Shown in pieces: positions 17,108-32,746 of a stretch of DNA of 62,568 nucleotides. The DNA is from Pseudomonadota bacterium (GTDB lineage: Bacteria > Pseudomonadota > Gammaproteobacteria > Burkholderiales > SG8-39): positions 30,911-93,478 of the forward strand of contig JAJZPQ010000009.1 of the NCBI GenBank assembly GCA_021811085.1, read 5' to 3'. Both the position numbers and the translations under genes were made by a program. The notes under the pieces are model-generated. The model ran no database searches and was not told where the DNA came from. It saw only the letters and a program-made list of their open reading frames with translations. Position 1 is the first letter of the stretch. Every line of letters begins with the position of its first letter.

Positions 17108-18932
17108 CCGATTTCGCCAGATTGCGCGGCTTGTCGACGTCGGTGCCGCGCGCAAGCGCGGTGTGATAGGCCAGGAGCTGCAGCGGCACCACGTGCAGGA
17201 TCGGCGAGAGCGCGCCGTAATGCTCTGGCAGGCGGATCACGTGCACGCCCTCCGAGGATGCGATATGGCTGTCGGCGTCGGCGAACACATATAGCTCGCC
17301 GCCGCGCGCGCGCACTTCCTGCATATTGGATTTGAGTTTTTCCAGCAGCGCGTCGTTCGGCGCCACCGTGACCACGGGCATCTCCTTGGTCACCAGCGCC
17401 AGCGGTCCGTGCTTCAGTTCGCCCGCCGGATAGGCTTCGGCGTGGATGTAGGAAATTTCCTTTAGCTTGAGCGCGCCTTCGAGCGCGATCGGATAGTGCA
17501 GGCCGCGCCCTAGGAACAGCGCATGTTCGCGCTGCGCGAACTGCTCCGACCAGGCGATGATCTGCGGCTCCAGCGCGAGCACGCTCGAAAGCGCGGCCGG
17601 CAGGTGGCGCAGGTTCTTGAGGTGGCGCGCCTCGTCTTCGGGCGCGAGCCGCCCGCGCGATTTGGCCAGTGCGAGCGTGAGCAGGAACAGCGCGGCGAGC
17701 TGGGTGGTGAAGGCCTTGGTCGAAGCGACGCCGATTTCCACGCCGGCGCGGGTCAGATACTGCAGCGCGGTCTGGCGCACGATGGCGCTGGTGGCGACGT
17801 TGCAGATCGCCAGCGTGTGCCTGTGGCCGAGCGCCTGCGCGTGTTTCAGCGCGGCGAGGGTATCGGCGGTTTCGCCCGACTGCGAAATGACCACCACCAG
17901 CGCGCGCGGGTTGGGCACGCTCACGCGGTAGCGGTATTCGCTCGCGACTTCCACCTGGGTCGGCAGGCCGGCCAAATCCTCGAGCCAGAATTTTGCGGCG
18001 AGGCCGGAGTAATAGCTGGTGCCGCAGGCAAGAATCTGCACCGCATCGACCGCGGCGAAAACATCCTTGGCGGCCTCGCCGAAAATATCCGGTGCGATGC
18101 CGGCGACCCCTTGCAGCGTGTCGGCGATCGCCTGCGGCTGCTCGAATATCTCCTTCTGCATGAAATGCCGGTACGGCCCGAGCTCGACCGCACCGGAATA
18201 CGCATTGACGCTGCGCAGTGCGCGCGTGACCGCCTTGCCGCCGGCATCGACGATGGCATAGCGGCCCAGGCCGATATCGGCGACATCGCCGTCTTCGAGA
18301 TAAATGATCTGGTCCGTCGTTCCCGCCAGCGCCATCGCATCGGAGGCGAGGAAGGTCTCGCCCGCGGTCTGCCTCACCCCGACGCCGAGCACCAGCGGAT
18401 TGCCCTGACGCGCGCCGACCACGCGCTGCGGCTCGGACTTGCAGAACACGGCAATCGCATAAGCGCCCTTGAGCTCGGCCGCCGCGCGCTGCACCGCGAC
18501 GAACAGGTCGCCCGCGTAATGGCTGTGAATCAGGTGCGCGATGACCTCGGTGTCGGTCTGCGATTCGAACACGTAACCCTGCGACTTGAGGCGCGTGCGC
18601 AGTTCCTCGTAGTTCTCGATGATGCCGTTATGCACCACTGCGATTTCGTCGCGGCTGAATATCGGATGCGCATTGACCGTGAGCGGCGCGCCATGGGTGG
18701 CCCAGCGCGTGTGGCAGATGCCGGTGGAGCCGCTGAGCCCTGACTCGCGCACCTGCGCATCCAGATCGGCTACGCGCGAGACGGTGCGCGCGCGCTGCAA
18801 GCGTCCGCCGCCGCTCGGGTCGTACACCGCGACGCCGCAGGAATCGTAGCCGCGGTATTCGAGCCGGCGCAGCCCCTCGATCAATACCGGGACGATATCG
18901 CGCCTGGCCACCGCACCGACTATGCCGCACAT
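17094..18932 (-). CDS. glmS: Glutamine--fructose-6-phosphate aminotransferase (isomerizing)
   Basis: A 612-residue cytosolic enzyme making glucosamine-6-phosphate from fructose-6-phosphate and glutamine, the first step to UDP-GlcNAc. The N-terminal class II glutaminase domain starts MCGIVGAV, where Cys2 becomes the nucleophile, with [13 protein letters not shown] and HTRWATHG. Two SIS domains follow ([44 protein letters not shown]) and the C terminus ends [11 protein letters not shown]. Full family length. The start codon abuts the glmU stop with no gap, so glmU-glmS is an operon. In some gammaproteobacteria glmS is controlled by GlmY/GlmZ RNAs; no such element is visible here. Confidence 0.98.
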   Translation of the reverse strand: MCGIVGAVARRDIVPVLIEGLRRLEYRGYDSCGVAVYDPSGGGRLQRARTVSRVADLDAQVRESGLSGSTGICHTRWATHGAPLTVNAHPIFSRDEIAVVHNGIIENYEELRTRLKSQGYVFESQTDTEVIAHLIHSHYAGDLFVAVQRAAAELKGAYAIAVFCKSEPQRVVGARQGNPLVLGVGVRQTAGETFLASDAMALAGTTDQIIYLEDGDVADIGLGRYAIVDAGGKAVTRALRSVNAYSGAVELGPYRHFMQKEIFEQPQAIADTLQGVAGIAPDIFGEAAKDVFAAVDAVQILACGTSYYSGLAAKFWLEDLAGLPTQVEVASEYRYRVSVPNPRALVVVISQSGETADTLAALKHAQALGHRHTLAICNVATSAIVRQTALQYLTRAGVEIGVASTKAFTTQLAALFLLTLALAKSRGRLAPEDEARHLKNLRHLPAALSSVLALEPQIIAWSEQFAQREHALFLGRGLHYPIALEGALKLKEISYIHAEAYPAGELKHGPLALVTKEMPVVTVAPNDALLEKLKSNMQEVRARGGELYVFADADSHIASSEGVHVIRLPEHYGALSPILHVVPLQLLAYHTALARGTDVDKPRNLAKSVTVE

Positions 18933-20297
18933 TTACTTTGTTTCCTTTTTCTGTTTCACCGGCCGTTTCCAGGTGCTGATGGTGACTTGCTTCGCGCGCG
19001 ATACGGTGAGCGCGTCTGCGGGTGCGTCGCGCGTGAGCGTGGTGCCCGCGCCCAGCGTGGCGCCGCGGCCGACGCGCACCGGCGCGACCAGCTGCGTGTC
19101 GGAGCCGATGAAAGCCCCGTCCTCGATGATGGTGCGGTGCTTGTTGACGCCGTCGTAATTGCAGGTGATGGTGCCGGCGCCGATGTTCACGTCGCGCCCG
19201 ACCGTGGTGTCGCCGACATAGGCGAGATGGTTCGCCTTGGAGCGCGCCGCGATCTGGCTCGCCTTCACCTCGACGAAATTGCCGATGTGCACCTCCTCGG
19301 CGAGCTCCGTGCCCGGCCGCAGCCGCGCATACGGGCCGATGCGGCAGCGCGCGCCGATGTCGGCTTGCTGCAGATGACAGAACGGTTCGATGCGCGTCCC
19401 CGCGGCGACCTTGACGTCGCGCAGCACGCAGTTCGCGCCTACGCTGACGCCGGCGCCGAGCACGACTTCGCCCTCGAACACGCAATTGACGTCGATCGCC
19501 ACGTCGCGCGCGCAGGCGAGGCTGCCGCGCACGTCGATGCGTGCCGGATCCGCCAGCGTGACGCCCTGTTGCATCAGCGCCGCCGCGGTTTGCGCCTGGA
19601 ACACGCGCTCGAGTTCGGCCAGCTGCGCCTTGCTGTTGACGCCCAGGGTTTCCCAGGCGGCTGCCGGATGTGCCGAGTGCACCGGCAGCTTGTCCTTCAC
19701 CGCGGCCGCGACCACGTCGGTGAGGTAATACTCCTTCTGCGCGTTCTTGTTTTTCAGGCCCGCGAGCCAGGCTTTGAGCCGCGCGGTCGGCAGCACCATG
19801 ATGCCGGTGTTGATCTCGCGCAGCGCGCGCTCGGCCGGACTCGCGTCCTTCTCCTCGACGATGCGTTTAATGCTGCCGCGGCTGCGCACGATGCGGCCAT
19901 AGCCGTGCGGGTCGGCCAGTTCGACCGTGAGCAGGGCCAGGCCCTTGCCCGCGGCCCGGCACAGATCGCGCAAAGTCTGCGCGCGCGTGAGCGGCACGTC
20001 GCCGTACAGCACCAGCGTCGGTGACTTCGAGTTCAAGTGCGGCAGCGCCTGCGCCAGCGCATGGCCGGTGCCCAGTTGCGGCTCCTGTTTCGCCCAGATC
20101 AGATCGGGCTGGGCCATGGCCTCGCGCACGGCTTCGCCGCCATGGCCGTAAACGATGCAGATCACGCCGGGGTCGAGGCTGCGTGCGGTGGCGATCACAT
20201 GCGCGAGCAGCGGCCTGCCCGCCAGCGGATGCAGCACCTTGGGCAAATCCGAGTGCATGCGCTTGCCCTGGCCGGCGGCGAGGATGACGACGTTCAT
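18933..20297 (-). CDS. glmU: Bifunctional GlmU: glucosamine-1-phosphate N-acetyltransferase / UDP-GlcNAc pyrophosphorylase
   Basis: A 454-residue protein that makes UDP-GlcNAc for peptidoglycan and LPS. The N-terminal uridylyltransferase domain starts [20 protein letters not shown] and the C-terminal half is a left-handed beta helix of hexapeptide repeats with the acetyltransferase site ([32 protein letters not shown]). The start at 20297 is set by the nucleotide-binding motif, which begins at residue 4; a longer in-frame reading upstream has no family match. The C-terminal end is lysine-rich ([11 protein letters not shown]). It directly precedes glmS. Confidence 0.97.
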   Translation of the reverse strand: MNVVILAAGQGKRMHSDLPKVLHPLAGRPLLAHVIATARSLDPGVICIVYGHGGEAVREAMAQPDLIWAKQEPQLGTGHALAQALPHLNSKSPTLVLYGDVPLTRAQTLRDLCRAAGKGLALLTVELADPHGYGRIVRSRGSIKRIVEEKDASPAERALREINTGIMVLPTARLKAWLAGLKNKNAQKEYYLTDVVAAAVKDKLPVHSAHPAAAWETLGVNSKAQLAELERVFQAQTAAALMQQGVTLADPARIDVRGSLACARDVAIDVNCVFEGEVVLGAGVSVGANCVLRDVKVAAGTRIEPFCHLQQADIGARCRIGPYARLRPGTELAEEVHIGNFVEVKASQIAARSKANHLAYVGDTTVGRDVNIGAGTITCNYDGVNKHRTIIEDGAFIGSDTQLVAPVRVGRGATLGAGTTLTRDAPADALTVSRAKQVTISTWKRPVKQKKETK

Positions 20298-20439
20298 GGA
20301 TAGATTGCTCTCTGGCGGAGGCGGAAATAATACCACGCTGGTATGTGCACCCGCCTCCCGCGGCCATGCGGCAAGACAAGACGCTGCAGGGCGGCTAGGA
20401 TGCGTATTCAGGAATGGCGACGAGGGGGGAGCAGGAACC

Positions 20440-21600
20440 ATGTTGCTCGCAGAAGAGCTTCCGCTGTCACAGGCCGAGTCGCGGCTGCTCGATGCGGCGC
20501 GCGAATTCTCGCGCCGCGAGGTCGCGCCGAACGCAGCGCGCTGGGAGCGCGAACGCGCCTATCCGCGCGCAACCCTGCGCGCCGCGGCCGCGCTCGGCCT
20601 CACGCGCATCCAGATTCCGGCAGCGGCGGGCGGACTCGATCTGCGCTATCGCGCCAAGCTGCGCATCATGGAGGAGATCGCGCGCGACGACTTCGCTTTC
20701 GCGTTCGCCCTGGTGAACACCCACAATGCGGCAGCGCGCCTGGCGCGCGACGGCAACGACGGCCAGCGTGCACGCTATCTGGACGGCCTGCTGCGCGGCG
20801 AGCTGATTGGCGCGGTGTCGCTGACCGAGCCTGCGGCGGGCAGCGATTTTGCGGCGATACGCACGCGCGCCGAACGCGTCGAGGGCGGCTGGCGGCTCAA
20901 CGGCGAGAAAGCCTGGCTCACCAACGGCACCGCAGTCGACGTGGTCGTGGTCTATGCGCAGACCGATGCGTCAGCCGGCGCGAAGGGTATCGCGGCTTTC
21001 GTCGTCGATGCACGGCGCGCGGGTTTCGAGCGCGGCCCGGCCTACGGTCTGGCCGGCGCGCATGCGCTCGGCGCTGCCGGCTTCAGGCTGGCCGATTATT
21101 TCGCCGCCGACGCAGATCTGTTCTATGCGCCGGGCACGGCGTTCAAGACCGCGCTTGCGAGCATCACCGGCGCGCGCATCTATGTCGCCGCGATGTGCTG
21201 CGGCATGGTGGAGGAGGCGCTGACTCTCGCGCTCGCGCGCGCCTGCACGCGCAGCACTTTCGGCGAGCCTCTGATCAGACGGCAAGCTCTGCGCTGGATG
21301 CTGGCCGATGTCGCGACCGATCTGGAGGCGGCGCGCCTGCTCGGCTACCGCGCGGCGCGCCTGCTCGAAACCGGGGAGGACGCGGTACTCGCCGCCGCGC
21401 ATGCGAAAAAATTCGCCACGCGCATGGCCGAGCAGCACCTGCCGCAGTGCATGCAGCTGTTCGGCGCCGAAGGGCTGATGGAGGCGCATCCGCTAGGGCG
21501 CCATCTCGCCGCGGCGCGCGTGGCGCATTACGCCGACGGCACCACCGAGATTCAGAACGAACGCATCGCCGCGTATCTGGAGCGCGGCCTGCCGGGCTGA
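20440..21600 (+). CDS. Acyl-CoA dehydrogenase family flavoprotein
   Basis: A 386-residue protein with the three-part acyl-CoA dehydrogenase fold: helical N-terminal domain, middle beta domain with [16 protein letters not shown] and GEKAWLTNG, and C-terminal helical domain with [18 protein letters not shown] and [14 protein letters not shown]. These FAD enzymes oxidise acyl-CoA to trans-2-enoyl-CoA and pass electrons to ETF. The usual catalytic glutamate of the YEGT motif is Asp366 here (YADGT). The ATG at 20440 has a GGGGGGAGCAGG purine-rich site upstream. It is divergent from glmU; no ETF genes are nearby and the substrate is unknown. Confidence 0.85.
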   Translation: MLLAEELPLSQAESRLLDAAREFSRREVAPNAARWERERAYPRATLRAAAALGLTRIQIPAAAGGLDLRYRAKLRIMEEIARDDFAFAFALVNTHNAAARLARDGNDGQRARYLDGLLRGELIGAVSLTEPAAGSDFAAIRTRAERVEGGWRLNGEKAWLTNGTAVDVVVVYAQTDASAGAKGIAAFVVDARRAGFERGPAYGLAGAHALGAAGFRLADYFAADADLFYAPGTAFKTALASITGARIYVAAMCCGMVEEALTLALARACTRSTFGEPLIRRQALRWMLADVATDLEAARLLGYRAARLLETGEDAVLAAAHAKKFATRMAEQHLPQCMQLFGAEGLMEAHPLGRHLAAARVAHYADGTTEIQNERIAAYLERGLPG

Positions 21601-21660
21601 TGGACGCAGGCCGAAGCAGCCGGAAGCGGCAAAACTGGGCCGTGGGAGAGGCTTTAGGCT

Positions 21661-21773
21661 ATGAACCATTCACATTAAATATCTTGTTTAACTTGTTGTG
21701 TTAATAATAAAATTGTTGTACCGTTATACGAGCGGCACAACATCGACGCGGATTGCGTGAACGGGAGGCTTGC
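21661..21773 (+). promoter_or_regulatory. AT-rich upstream region of the large lipoprotein gene
   Basis: A sharp fall in GC content between the acyl-CoA dehydrogenase gene and the lipoprotein gene. TTGTTT (21684-21689) is followed 15 bases later by TAATAA (21705-21710), a weak sigma-70-like pair with a short spacer. GGGAGG at 21763-21768 is a good ribosome binding site for the GTG at 21774. The promoter itself is only suggested. Confidence 0.35.
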
Positions 21774-24554
21774 GTGCAGAACTTATTCTTTGTCACCCAG
21801 AGGTTATTGAATCGGAAAATTTCAAGGTTTTCCGCATTCCTCGTCCTGGCGGCAATGCTGGGCGCACTCACGGGCTGCGGTTCCGGCCAGGCCATTCCTC
21901 AGGTATTCCCGACGACCAGCACGACCGGAAGCGGGACCGCAGGTTCGGTCGGAGCCGGGACGCTGGGCGGGACGACCACCACCGGCGCGAGTCAGACCAT
22001 AACCGGAACCGTCGCGACCGGGGCCCCGGTTGTGGGCGCGAAAGTCACGGTCCAGGATCACAATGGCAAGACCAATAGCGGCACCACCGCCGCCAACGGC
22101 ACCTTCGCTATTTCCGTCACCGGCGGAACGCCGCCGTTCATCCTGGCCGCCATCCCCGCTTCGGGTTCCAATATGTACTCGATACTGCCGTCGATGGACA
22201 TGACGGTTACCGGGACGCAGAACGTCAACATCACTCCCATCACTACTTTGGTCATGTACGAACTGAATGGCGGCGCGGACCCGGCCTCGATGTACACCGG
22301 CTTCGTCGGCACCAGTGCAGCAAACCTGAGTGCGGGCGCCGTCGCTTCGAAAGAAACCACGGTGCGCAGCCGGCTTCCCGCCAACTCGATGAACCCGATC
22401 TTCAGCACGCTATACGGCGCGTTCACGGCGGCCGTAGGCGGCACCGACCCCTACGACAACGCGCTCGATGCCCTCGGGTCGATCACCTCGATGACTGCCG
22501 CGGCGGTGACGCTCACCAATGTCGGCGGCGTTGTCACTACCTACAGCAGCGGAGCCAGCTCGGGAGCCGCAGCCGGCGCCGCCTCCGTCGCGCTGACGCT
22601 GACCGACCCGGCGACCGGCGCCGTGCGCAATTCCATCTCCACCAGCAGTCCGGCGCTGGTAACGGCGACCGTCAGGAACGCCAATGGAGCGGCAGTGGCC
22701 AACGCCATTGTCACGTTCACGACCGACGCGAACTTCGGCACATTCTCCGGCGGCGCCAATACTGCACTCACCAATGCCAACGGCATTGCGACTGTGACGC
22801 TCACGACGACCAACACTACGGGCGGCGCCGCCGCGGTAAATGCGGACACCAAAGTTTCCGGCGTCGGCGTGACGGGATCGCTGAATTACTCGGTCGGCGC
22901 GTCCACCCTGACCTTGAGCGCGATTACGCTCCCGGCATCGCTGTCCGCTTACGGCACCGCCAGCGTCAGCGTGACCGTGCTGAACAACGGCGCACTCTAT
23001 ACCACTCCCATAAGCGTACAGTTCAACTCCGCTTGCGCGGCCAGCGGCAAAGCGACGCTGACGGCCTCGGTGACCACGGTGAACGGCGTTGCAGCGGCTT
23101 CCTACCTGGATAACGGCTGCAATAATCCGTCGCCGGGAGATAGCATCACCGCGACGCTGGCGAACGGCGTGACTCAGACCGCGAGCCTGAAAGTCAGCGC
23201 ACCGGCGCTGGGATCGATTCAATACGTGTCGACCGTGACGACTCCGGCTACTACGCCGCCCGTGATCACGCTGAAAGGAACCGGTGGCGCAGACCGATCC
23301 GAAACGGCGCGCGTAACGTTCAAGGTAGTGGACAGCGCCGGCAATCCGGTCGGCAATACCCTGGTCAACTTCAGCCTCAACACCTCGCTCGGCGGGCTGA
23401 GTTTGTCGTCGGCGTCGGCCACGTCGGACCCGACCACCGGCTACGTGGTCACCAACGTCATTGCCGGCACGATCAGCACTGCGGTACGCGTAACGGCCAG
23501 TACCGGCACCCTGTCCACGCAGTCGGACCAGCTCGTCGTCTCGACCGGAATTCCCGCCCAGGATTCGTTCTCGCTCAGCGCATCCGGCCACAACATCGAG
23601 GGCTGGGGCTATGACGGCGTGACCTCGACGCTGACGGCGCGGCTGGCCGACCATTTCCACAACCCCGTCCCCGACGGAACCGCGATATCGTTCACCAGCG
23701 AAGGCGGATCGATAGTTGCAAGCTGCAACACCGTAGGCGGCGTGTGTACCAGCGTGCTCAGCAGCCAGGCGCTCCGCCCGAGCAACGGCCGCGTCACCGT
23801 GCTCGCGCGCGCCACGGGCGAGGAGGCGTTCACCGACAAGAATGGCAACGGAACGGTGGACAACGCGGGCGAAATGGTCGATGCGAACAATGCTTCCACC
23901 GACATGCCGGAAGCCTTTGTCGACTACAACGAGAACGGTACCCGCGACACCGGCGAGCCGTATTTCGACTTCAACGGCAACGGTGTTTATGACGCGGCCG
24001 ATGGACTGTACAACGGCGTGCTGTGCACTTCGGGCGCGGCCATCTGCGCCGCGCAGAAGTCGATCGATGTGCGCGCCAGCCAAATCATCGTGTTTTCGTC
24101 CTCCAGCCCGAACATTACGATCTCCAACGCCGCCGGCACGAGCGTATATACCGCCAGCACGCCGATTCCGGTGACCACCTGCGCGCCCGGAACGGGAAAT
24201 GCCCCGTTCACGTTCAAGGTGACGGTCGTCGACGTGAACGGCAACGCCATGCCCGCGGGCACAAGCATCGCTTTCAGTACGACCAACGGCATCATCAGCA
24301 GCAGCACGGTCAACCCCTACGTCGTTCCCGACACGACCGGCTGCAGAACCAGCGACCCGGCGGGTAATGTATATAGTTGTCCGGCGAGTGCGGCTTCGGC
24401 GACGTTCATGGATATTCCGGTGACCATGACCAGCGACAGGACCTACACCAACGGCGTATGCGGGCCGGCGGACTCCCCGAGCGGCACGTTTTCGGTGAAG
24501 GTGACTACGCCCAAAGGGCTGATCACGACGGGGACTGCAACCATCACCGACTGA
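21774..24554 (+). CDS. Large Ig-like (Big_1/invasin-type) repeat lipoprotein with calcium-loop motifs
   Basis: A 926-residue protein. I chose the GTG at 21774 because of its ribosome binding site. A lipoprotein signal follows: basic n-region, hydrophobic FLVLAAMLGA and lipobox LTGC with Cys35. A Gly/Thr/Ser-rich linker leads to a carboxypeptidase-regulatory-like beta-sandwich (TITGTVATGAPVVGAKVTVQ). Then come several Big_1-like domains, recognised by segments such as VTATVRNANGAAVANAIVTF and VTFKVVDSAGNPVGNTLVNF. Between about residues 689 and 743 are three Dx[DN]xNG loops (DKNGNGTVD, DYNENGTRD, DFNGNGVYD) of the EF-hand/dockerin type. It is probably an outer-membrane-anchored surface or periplasmic protein; the exact function is unknown. 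Confidence 0.8.
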   Translation: MQNLFFVTQRLLNRKISRFSAFLVLAAMLGALTGCGSGQAIPQVFPTTSTTGSGTAGSVGAGTLGGTTTTGASQTITGTVATGAPVVGAKVTVQDHNGKTNSGTTAANGTFAISVTGGTPPFILAAIPASGSNMYSILPSMDMTVTGTQNVNITPITTLVMYELNGGADPASMYTGFVGTSAANLSAGAVASKETTVRSRLPANSMNPIFSTLYGAFTAAVGGTDPYDNALDALGSITSMTAAAVTLTNVGGVVTTYSSGASSGAAAGAASVALTLTDPATGAVRNSISTSSPALVTATVRNANGAAVANAIVTFTTDANFGTFSGGANTALTNANGIATVTLTTTNTTGGAAAVNADTKVSGVGVTGSLNYSVGASTLTLSAITLPASLSAYGTASVSVTVLNNGALYTTPISVQFNSACAASGKATLTASVTTVNGVAAASYLDNGCNNPSPGDSITATLANGVTQTASLKVSAPALGSIQYVSTVTTPATTPPVITLKGTGGADRSETARVTFKVVDSAGNPVGNTLVNFSLNTSLGGLSLSSASATSDPTTGYVVTNVIAGTISTAVRVTASTGTLSTQSDQLVVSTGIPAQDSFSLSASGHNIEGWGYDGVTSTLTARLADHFHNPVPDGTAISFTSEGGSIVASCNTVGGVCTSVLSSQALRPSNGRVTVLARATGEEAFTDKNGNGTVDNAGEMVDANNASTDMPEAFVDYNENGTRDTGEPYFDFNGNGVYDAADGLYNGVLCTSGAAICAAQKSIDVRASQIIVFSSSSPNITISNAAGTSVYTASTPIPVTTCAPGTGNAPFTFKVTVVDVNGNAMPAGTSIAFSTTNGIISSSTVNPYVVPDTTGCRTSDPAGNVYSCPASAASATFMDIPVTMTSDRTYTNGVCGPADSPSGTFSVKVTTPKGLITTGTATITD

Positions 24555-24608
24555 GAATTGCGTCGGTAGTCGGCAGTGCAGGCGAGCCCGGTTCGTCTGA
24601 TTGTTCCG

Positions 24609-24643
24609 AAAAAAAGGGGACGTCCGCATGGACGCCCCTTTTT
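24609..24643. terminator. Bidirectional Rho-independent terminator
   Basis: A-run, GGGGACGTCC, loop GCAT, GGACGCCCC and T-run. The stem pairs with one bulged A. With runs on both sides it can serve both the lipoprotein gene (stop at 24554, plus) and gltD (stop at 24662, minus). Confidence 0.85.
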
Positions 24644-24661
24644 CATTTCCCGACCCGGCAG

Positions 24662-26104
24662 CTAGCGCGGCAGGTCGGAAGTCCCGATCAGGAATTCATC
24701 CACCGCGCGCGCGCACTGGCGGCCTTCGCGTATCGCCCACACCACCAGCGACTGGCCGCGGCGCATGTCGCCCGCGGCGAACACCTTCGGATTGGACGTC
24801 TGGTAGCAGCCGGCGCTGTCGGTCGTCGCCTTGACGTTGCCGCGCGCGTCCTGTTCCAGCGCGAGTTCTTCGATCAGCCCCTGTTGCACCGGACCGAGAA
24901 AACCCATCGCGAGCAGCACCAGGTCCGCCTTGAGTTCGAATTCTGAGCCCGGGATCTCGGCCATCTTGCCGTCTTTCCACTCGAGGCGCACTGCGATCAG
25001 TTTGTTCACCTTGCCGTTCGCGCCCTCGAAGCGCTTGGTCCCGACGGACCAGTCGCGCAGGCAGCCTTCCTCGTGCGAACTGGAGGTGCGCAGCTTGGTC
25101 GGCCAGTAAGGCCAGATCAGGGGCTTGTTCTCGCGCTCGGGCGGCTGCGGCAGCAATTCGAACTGCGTCACCGAGGCCGCGCCCTGGCGGTTGGACGTGC
25201 CGACGCAATCGGAGCCGGTGTCGCCGCCGCCGATCACCACCACGTGCTTGCCGGTCGCGGTGATCTGCCCGGCGACCTTGTCGCCGGCCACGACTTTGTT
25301 CTGCTGCGGCAGGAATTCCATGGCGAAATGCACGCCATCGAGCTCGCGTCCGGGAACCGGCAGGTCGCGCGGACGCTCGGCGCCGCCGGACACCACTACG
25401 GCATCGAATTCCTGCAGCAGCTTTTTCGCCGGCACCGCACCGGCGCCGCTGCCGCCGACACACTGGTTCACCTTGAACTCGACGCCCTCGGCGCGCATCT
25501 GCGCCACGCGCCGGTCGATCAGTTGTTTTTCCATCTTGAAATCGGGAATGCCGTAGCGCAGCAGGCCGCCGACGCGGTCGTTCTTCTCGTACAGCACCAC
25601 ATCGTGCCCGGCGCGCGCGAGTTGCTGCGCGCAGGCCATGCCCGCCGGACCGGAACCGACCACGGCTACTTTCTTGCCCGTCTTGCGCGCGGGCGGCAGC
25701 GGCGCGACCCAGCCCATCTCCCAGCCCTTGTCGATGATCGCGTGCTCGATCGACTTGATGCCCACCGGGTCGTTGTTGATGTTGAGCGTGCACGCCGCCT
25801 CGCACGGCGCCGGGCAGACGCGGCCGGTGAATTCGGGAAAATTGTTGGTCGAATGCAGCGTTTCCAGCGCCTCGCGCCAACGCTGCTTGTAGACCAGATC
25901 GTTCCAGTCGGGAATGATGTTGTTGACCGGGCAGCCGCTGGTGCAGAACGGGGTGCCGCAGTCCATGCAGCGCGCGCCCTGCACTCCCGCCTCCTGGTCG
26001 GTCAGGTGCAGCACGAATTCGTGGTAATGCTTCTTGCGCGACTCGGGCGCTTCGCTCGCCTCCTGCAGCCGCTGGTATTCCATGAAACCGGTTACCTTGC
26101 CCAT
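24662..26104 (-). CDS. gltD: Glutamate synthase (NADPH) small subunit
   Basis: A 480-residue FAD/NADPH subunit that passes electrons to GltB for glutamate synthesis from glutamine and 2-oxoglutarate. N-terminal cysteines for 4Fe-4S clusters are C46, C49, C54 and C58 ([15 protein letters not shown]), then C97, C101 and C105 (CPAPCEAAC). The FAD dinucleotide fold is [18 protein letters not shown] and the NADPH fold is [20 protein letters not shown]. The C terminus [20 protein letters not shown] is typical. It follows gltB on the same strand, with about 105 bases between them and no visible gene there. Confidence 0.98.
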   Translation of the reverse strand: MGKVTGFMEYQRLQEASEAPESRKKHYHEFVLHLTDQEAGVQGARCMDCGTPFCTSGCPVNNIIPDWNDLVYKQRWREALETLHSTNNFPEFTGRVCPAPCEAACTLNINNDPVGIKSIEHAIIDKGWEMGWVAPLPPARKTGKKVAVVGSGPAGMACAQQLARAGHDVVLYEKNDRVGGLLRYGIPDFKMEKQLIDRRVAQMRAEGVEFKVNQCVGGSGAGAVPAKKLLQEFDAVVVSGGAERPRDLPVPGRELDGVHFAMEFLPQQNKVVAGDKVAGQITATGKHVVVIGGGDTGSDCVGTSNRQGAASVTQFELLPQPPERENKPLIWPYWPTKLRTSSSHEEGCLRDWSVGTKRFEGANGKVNKLIAVRLEWKDGKMAEIPGSEFELKADLVLLAMGFLGPVQQGLIEELALEQDARGNVKATTDSAGCYQTSNPKVFAAGDMRRGQSLVVWAIREGRQCARAVDEFLIGTSDLPR

Positions 26105-26209
26105 TTAACTTAGTCCAATGTTCAGATGCGTTTTCGCGCGGTGTGTGGCGCGCGCGCGCCGCGACCGCAAACAGCTCGCGCTAGTCCTGCGCCTGCGCCC
26201 GGCTCAGGC

Positions 26210-30874
<4,665 letters not shown>

Positions 30875-30994
30875 GCTGGTACCTTTAGCTGCAAAAAATG
30901 GCTCCGGAACGCCGCGCGCAAGCTCGCGATTTTTCCGGCGGAACCGTTGATTTTACCTGCGGACCCGTGTCACTTCAAGCGTTTAGGTCCCAAT

Positions 30995-31011
30995 CCGGCC
31001 CTGCGGGCCGG
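30995..31011. terminator. Weak hairpin between aroB and gltB
   Basis: CCGGCCC, loop of three, GGGCCGG: a 7-bp GC stem about 15 bases past the aroB stop. There is no T-run on either side, so it may only slow polymerase or attenuate read-through into gltB. Confidence 0.3.
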
Positions 31012-31026
31012 TGCGGCGGACTGGAT

Positions 31027-32109
31027 TCAGACGGCGCAGGTAGCCAGGGCCTGTTGCAGCAGATCCGCAGGCACCTGGTCGCGGATGGAACCGGCGCCGA
31101 TCCGGTCGAGCAGGACGAAGCGCAGCCGGCCGCCCTCGGTCTTCTTGTCCACCGCCATGAGCTCCAGCAGCCGCGCAGGCGCGATGCCGGGCTGGGCGAC
31201 GGGCAGTTTTGCGCGCTTGAGCAGCGCGACGACGCGGTCTACGTCGGTCTGGGCGATGAAGCCCATGCGCCGCGACAGTTCGGCCGCCATAACCATGCCC
31301 GCGGCCACCGCCTCGCCATGCAGCCATTCGCCGTAGCCCAGCGCGGACTCGATCGCGTGGCCGAAGGTATGGCCGAAGTTGAGCAGCGCGCGCACGCCGG
31401 TTTCGCGCTCGTCCTCGGCCACCACTGCGGCCTTGATCTCGCAGCAGCGGCGCACTGCGTGCGCCAGGGTCTCCGCATCGCAGGCCAGCAATTTTTCCAC
31501 GTTGTGTTCCAGCCAGACGACGAAGGCCTCGTCGCGGATCAAACCGTGCTTGATCACCTCGGCCAGACCGGCCGAAAGCTCGCGCGGCGGCAGGGTCGCG
31601 AGCACCGCCGTGTCGGCCAGCACCAGGCGCGGCTGGTAGAACGCGCCTATCATGTTCTTGCCCAGGGGGTGATTGATCCCGGTTTTGCCGCCGATGGAGG
31701 AGTCCACCTGAGCGAGCAGCGTGGTCGGGATCTGGACGAACGGAATGCCGCGCATGTAGGTCGCGGCGGCAAATCCGGCCAGATCGCCGACGACGCCGCC
31801 GCCCAGCGCGATCAGCGTGGTCTTGCGGTCGCAGCGCTGCTCGAGCAGTGCGTCGTAAATGCGGTTGAGGGTAGCCCAGTTCTTGTAGCGCTCGCCGTCC
31901 TCGAGCACGATGCTGATCACTTCCACCCCCTGGCTGCGCAATGCCGCGCTCAGTTGCTGCAGATACAGGGGCGCCACCGTGGTGTTGGTAACGATCGCGA
32001 CCCGGGGCAGGTCCAGGTAGGGCAGGACCAGGCTGGCATCGGCGAGCAGACGCTCGCCGATGTGTATCGGGTAGGCGCGCTCGCCCAGCTCTACGCGGAG
32101 AGTTTGCAT
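31027..32109 (-). CDS. aroB: 3-dehydroquinate synthase
   Basis: A 360-residue cytosolic NAD- and Zn-dependent enzyme converting DAHP to 3-dehydroquinate in the shikimate pathway. Family motifs: [49 protein letters not shown], and the metal ligands including HGLI and the [11 protein letters not shown] histidines. The start [18 protein letters not shown] at 32109 is the family start; a longer in-frame extension lacks similarity. It overlaps the 3' end of aroK by 19 bases, so translation is probably coupled. Confidence 0.97.
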   Translation of the reverse strand: MQTLRVELGERAYPIHIGERLLADASLVLPYLDLPRVAIVTNTTVAPLYLQQLSAALRSQGVEVISIVLEDGERYKNWATLNRIYDALLEQRCDRKTTLIALGGGVVGDLAGFAAATYMRGIPFVQIPTTLLAQVDSSIGGKTGINHPLGKNMIGAFYQPRLVLADTAVLATLPPRELSAGLAEVIKHGLIRDEAFVVWLEHNVEKLLACDAETLAHAVRRCCEIKAAVVAEDERETGVRALLNFGHTFGHAIESALGYGEWLHGEAVAAGMVMAAELSRRMGFIAQTDVDRVVALLKRAKLPVAQPGIAPARLLELMAVDKKTEGGRLRFVLLDRIGAGSIRDQVPADLLQQALATCAV

Positions 32110-32624
32110 CGTTCGCGCAATTGCGGCAGCAATTCGTGCAGCAAGGCGCGCGCGCTCTGGCGCCCGGTGTCGATCACGATGTCGGCGATCTCGCGGTACA
32201 GCGGATCGCGCTGCAGATACAGGCTCTGCAGTTTTTCCAGCGCATCGGTGTTCTGCAGCAGCGGCCGCGATTTGTCGTGCCGGGTGCGATACCACAGATC
32301 CTTAGGCTGGCCGTGCAGGTACACCACCACGCCGCGCTCGGCCAGGTGCCTGCGATTGTCGGCGTCGAGCACCGCCCCGCCGCCGGTGGCCAGCACCACG
32401 TTGGCGAGTTGCGTCAGCTGGTCGACCACCTGTTTTTCGCGCGCGCGAAAGCCGGGTTCGCCTTCGATTTCGAATATCAGGGCGATTCCGACGCCGGTGC
32501 GGTGCTCGATCTCATGGTCGGTATCGTGAAACGTCTTGGCGAGCTCGGACGCGAGCTGCCTGCCGACGGTGGTTTTTCCCGCACCCATCAGACCGACGAG
32601 AAATATGTTGTCCGTGATTTTCAC
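32091..32624 (-). CDS. aroK: Shikimate kinase
   Basis: A 177-residue P-loop kinase that phosphorylates shikimate. Walker [10 protein letters not shown] is at residues 11-19. The shikimate-binding site includes DTDHEIE and the GGGAVLD segment, and the lid contains [11 protein letters not shown]. The length is standard. It is the first gene of aroK-aroB and starts about 80 bases beyond the terminator of the pil operon, so it needs its own promoter or read-through; I do not see a clear promoter in the gap. Confidence 0.97.
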   Translation of the reverse strand: MKITDNIFLVGLMGAGKTTVGRQLASELAKTFHDTDHEIEHRTGVGIALIFEIEGEPGFRAREKQVVDQLTQLANVVLATGGGAVLDADNRRHLAERGVVVYLHGQPKDLWYRTRHDKSRPLLQNTDALEKLQSLYLQRDPLYREIADIVIDTGRQSARALLHELLPQLRERCKLSA

Positions 32625-32702
32625 GCGGCCATTCTAGCAGCAGCCATGCGCCGCGGGGCCCGGCGCGGCTCAGTTCGCGCGGCGCACCGCGCCTGCATAA
32701 AA

Positions 32703-32726
32703 AAAGAGCCGGAATTCCGGCTCTTT
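32703..32726 (-). terminator. Rho-independent terminator of the pil operon
   Basis: A perfect 24-base palindrome AAAGAGCCGGAA/TTCCGGCTCTTT followed on the minus strand by further T residues (the A-run from 32699). It is 20 bases past the pilQ stop at 32747. Confidence 0.85.
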
Positions 32727-32746
32727 CGTGCACAACGAAGAAGCAA

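Noticed and set aside
20298-20441. Longer GlmU start at 20441
   Set aside because: The nucleotide-binding motif must be at the N terminus, and the extension is Pro/Ser-rich without similarity.
22410-24629. 739-codon minus-strand frame opposite the Ig-like lipoprotein
   Set aside because: Arg/Gly-rich without a domain and no ribosome binding site; it also spans the terminator.
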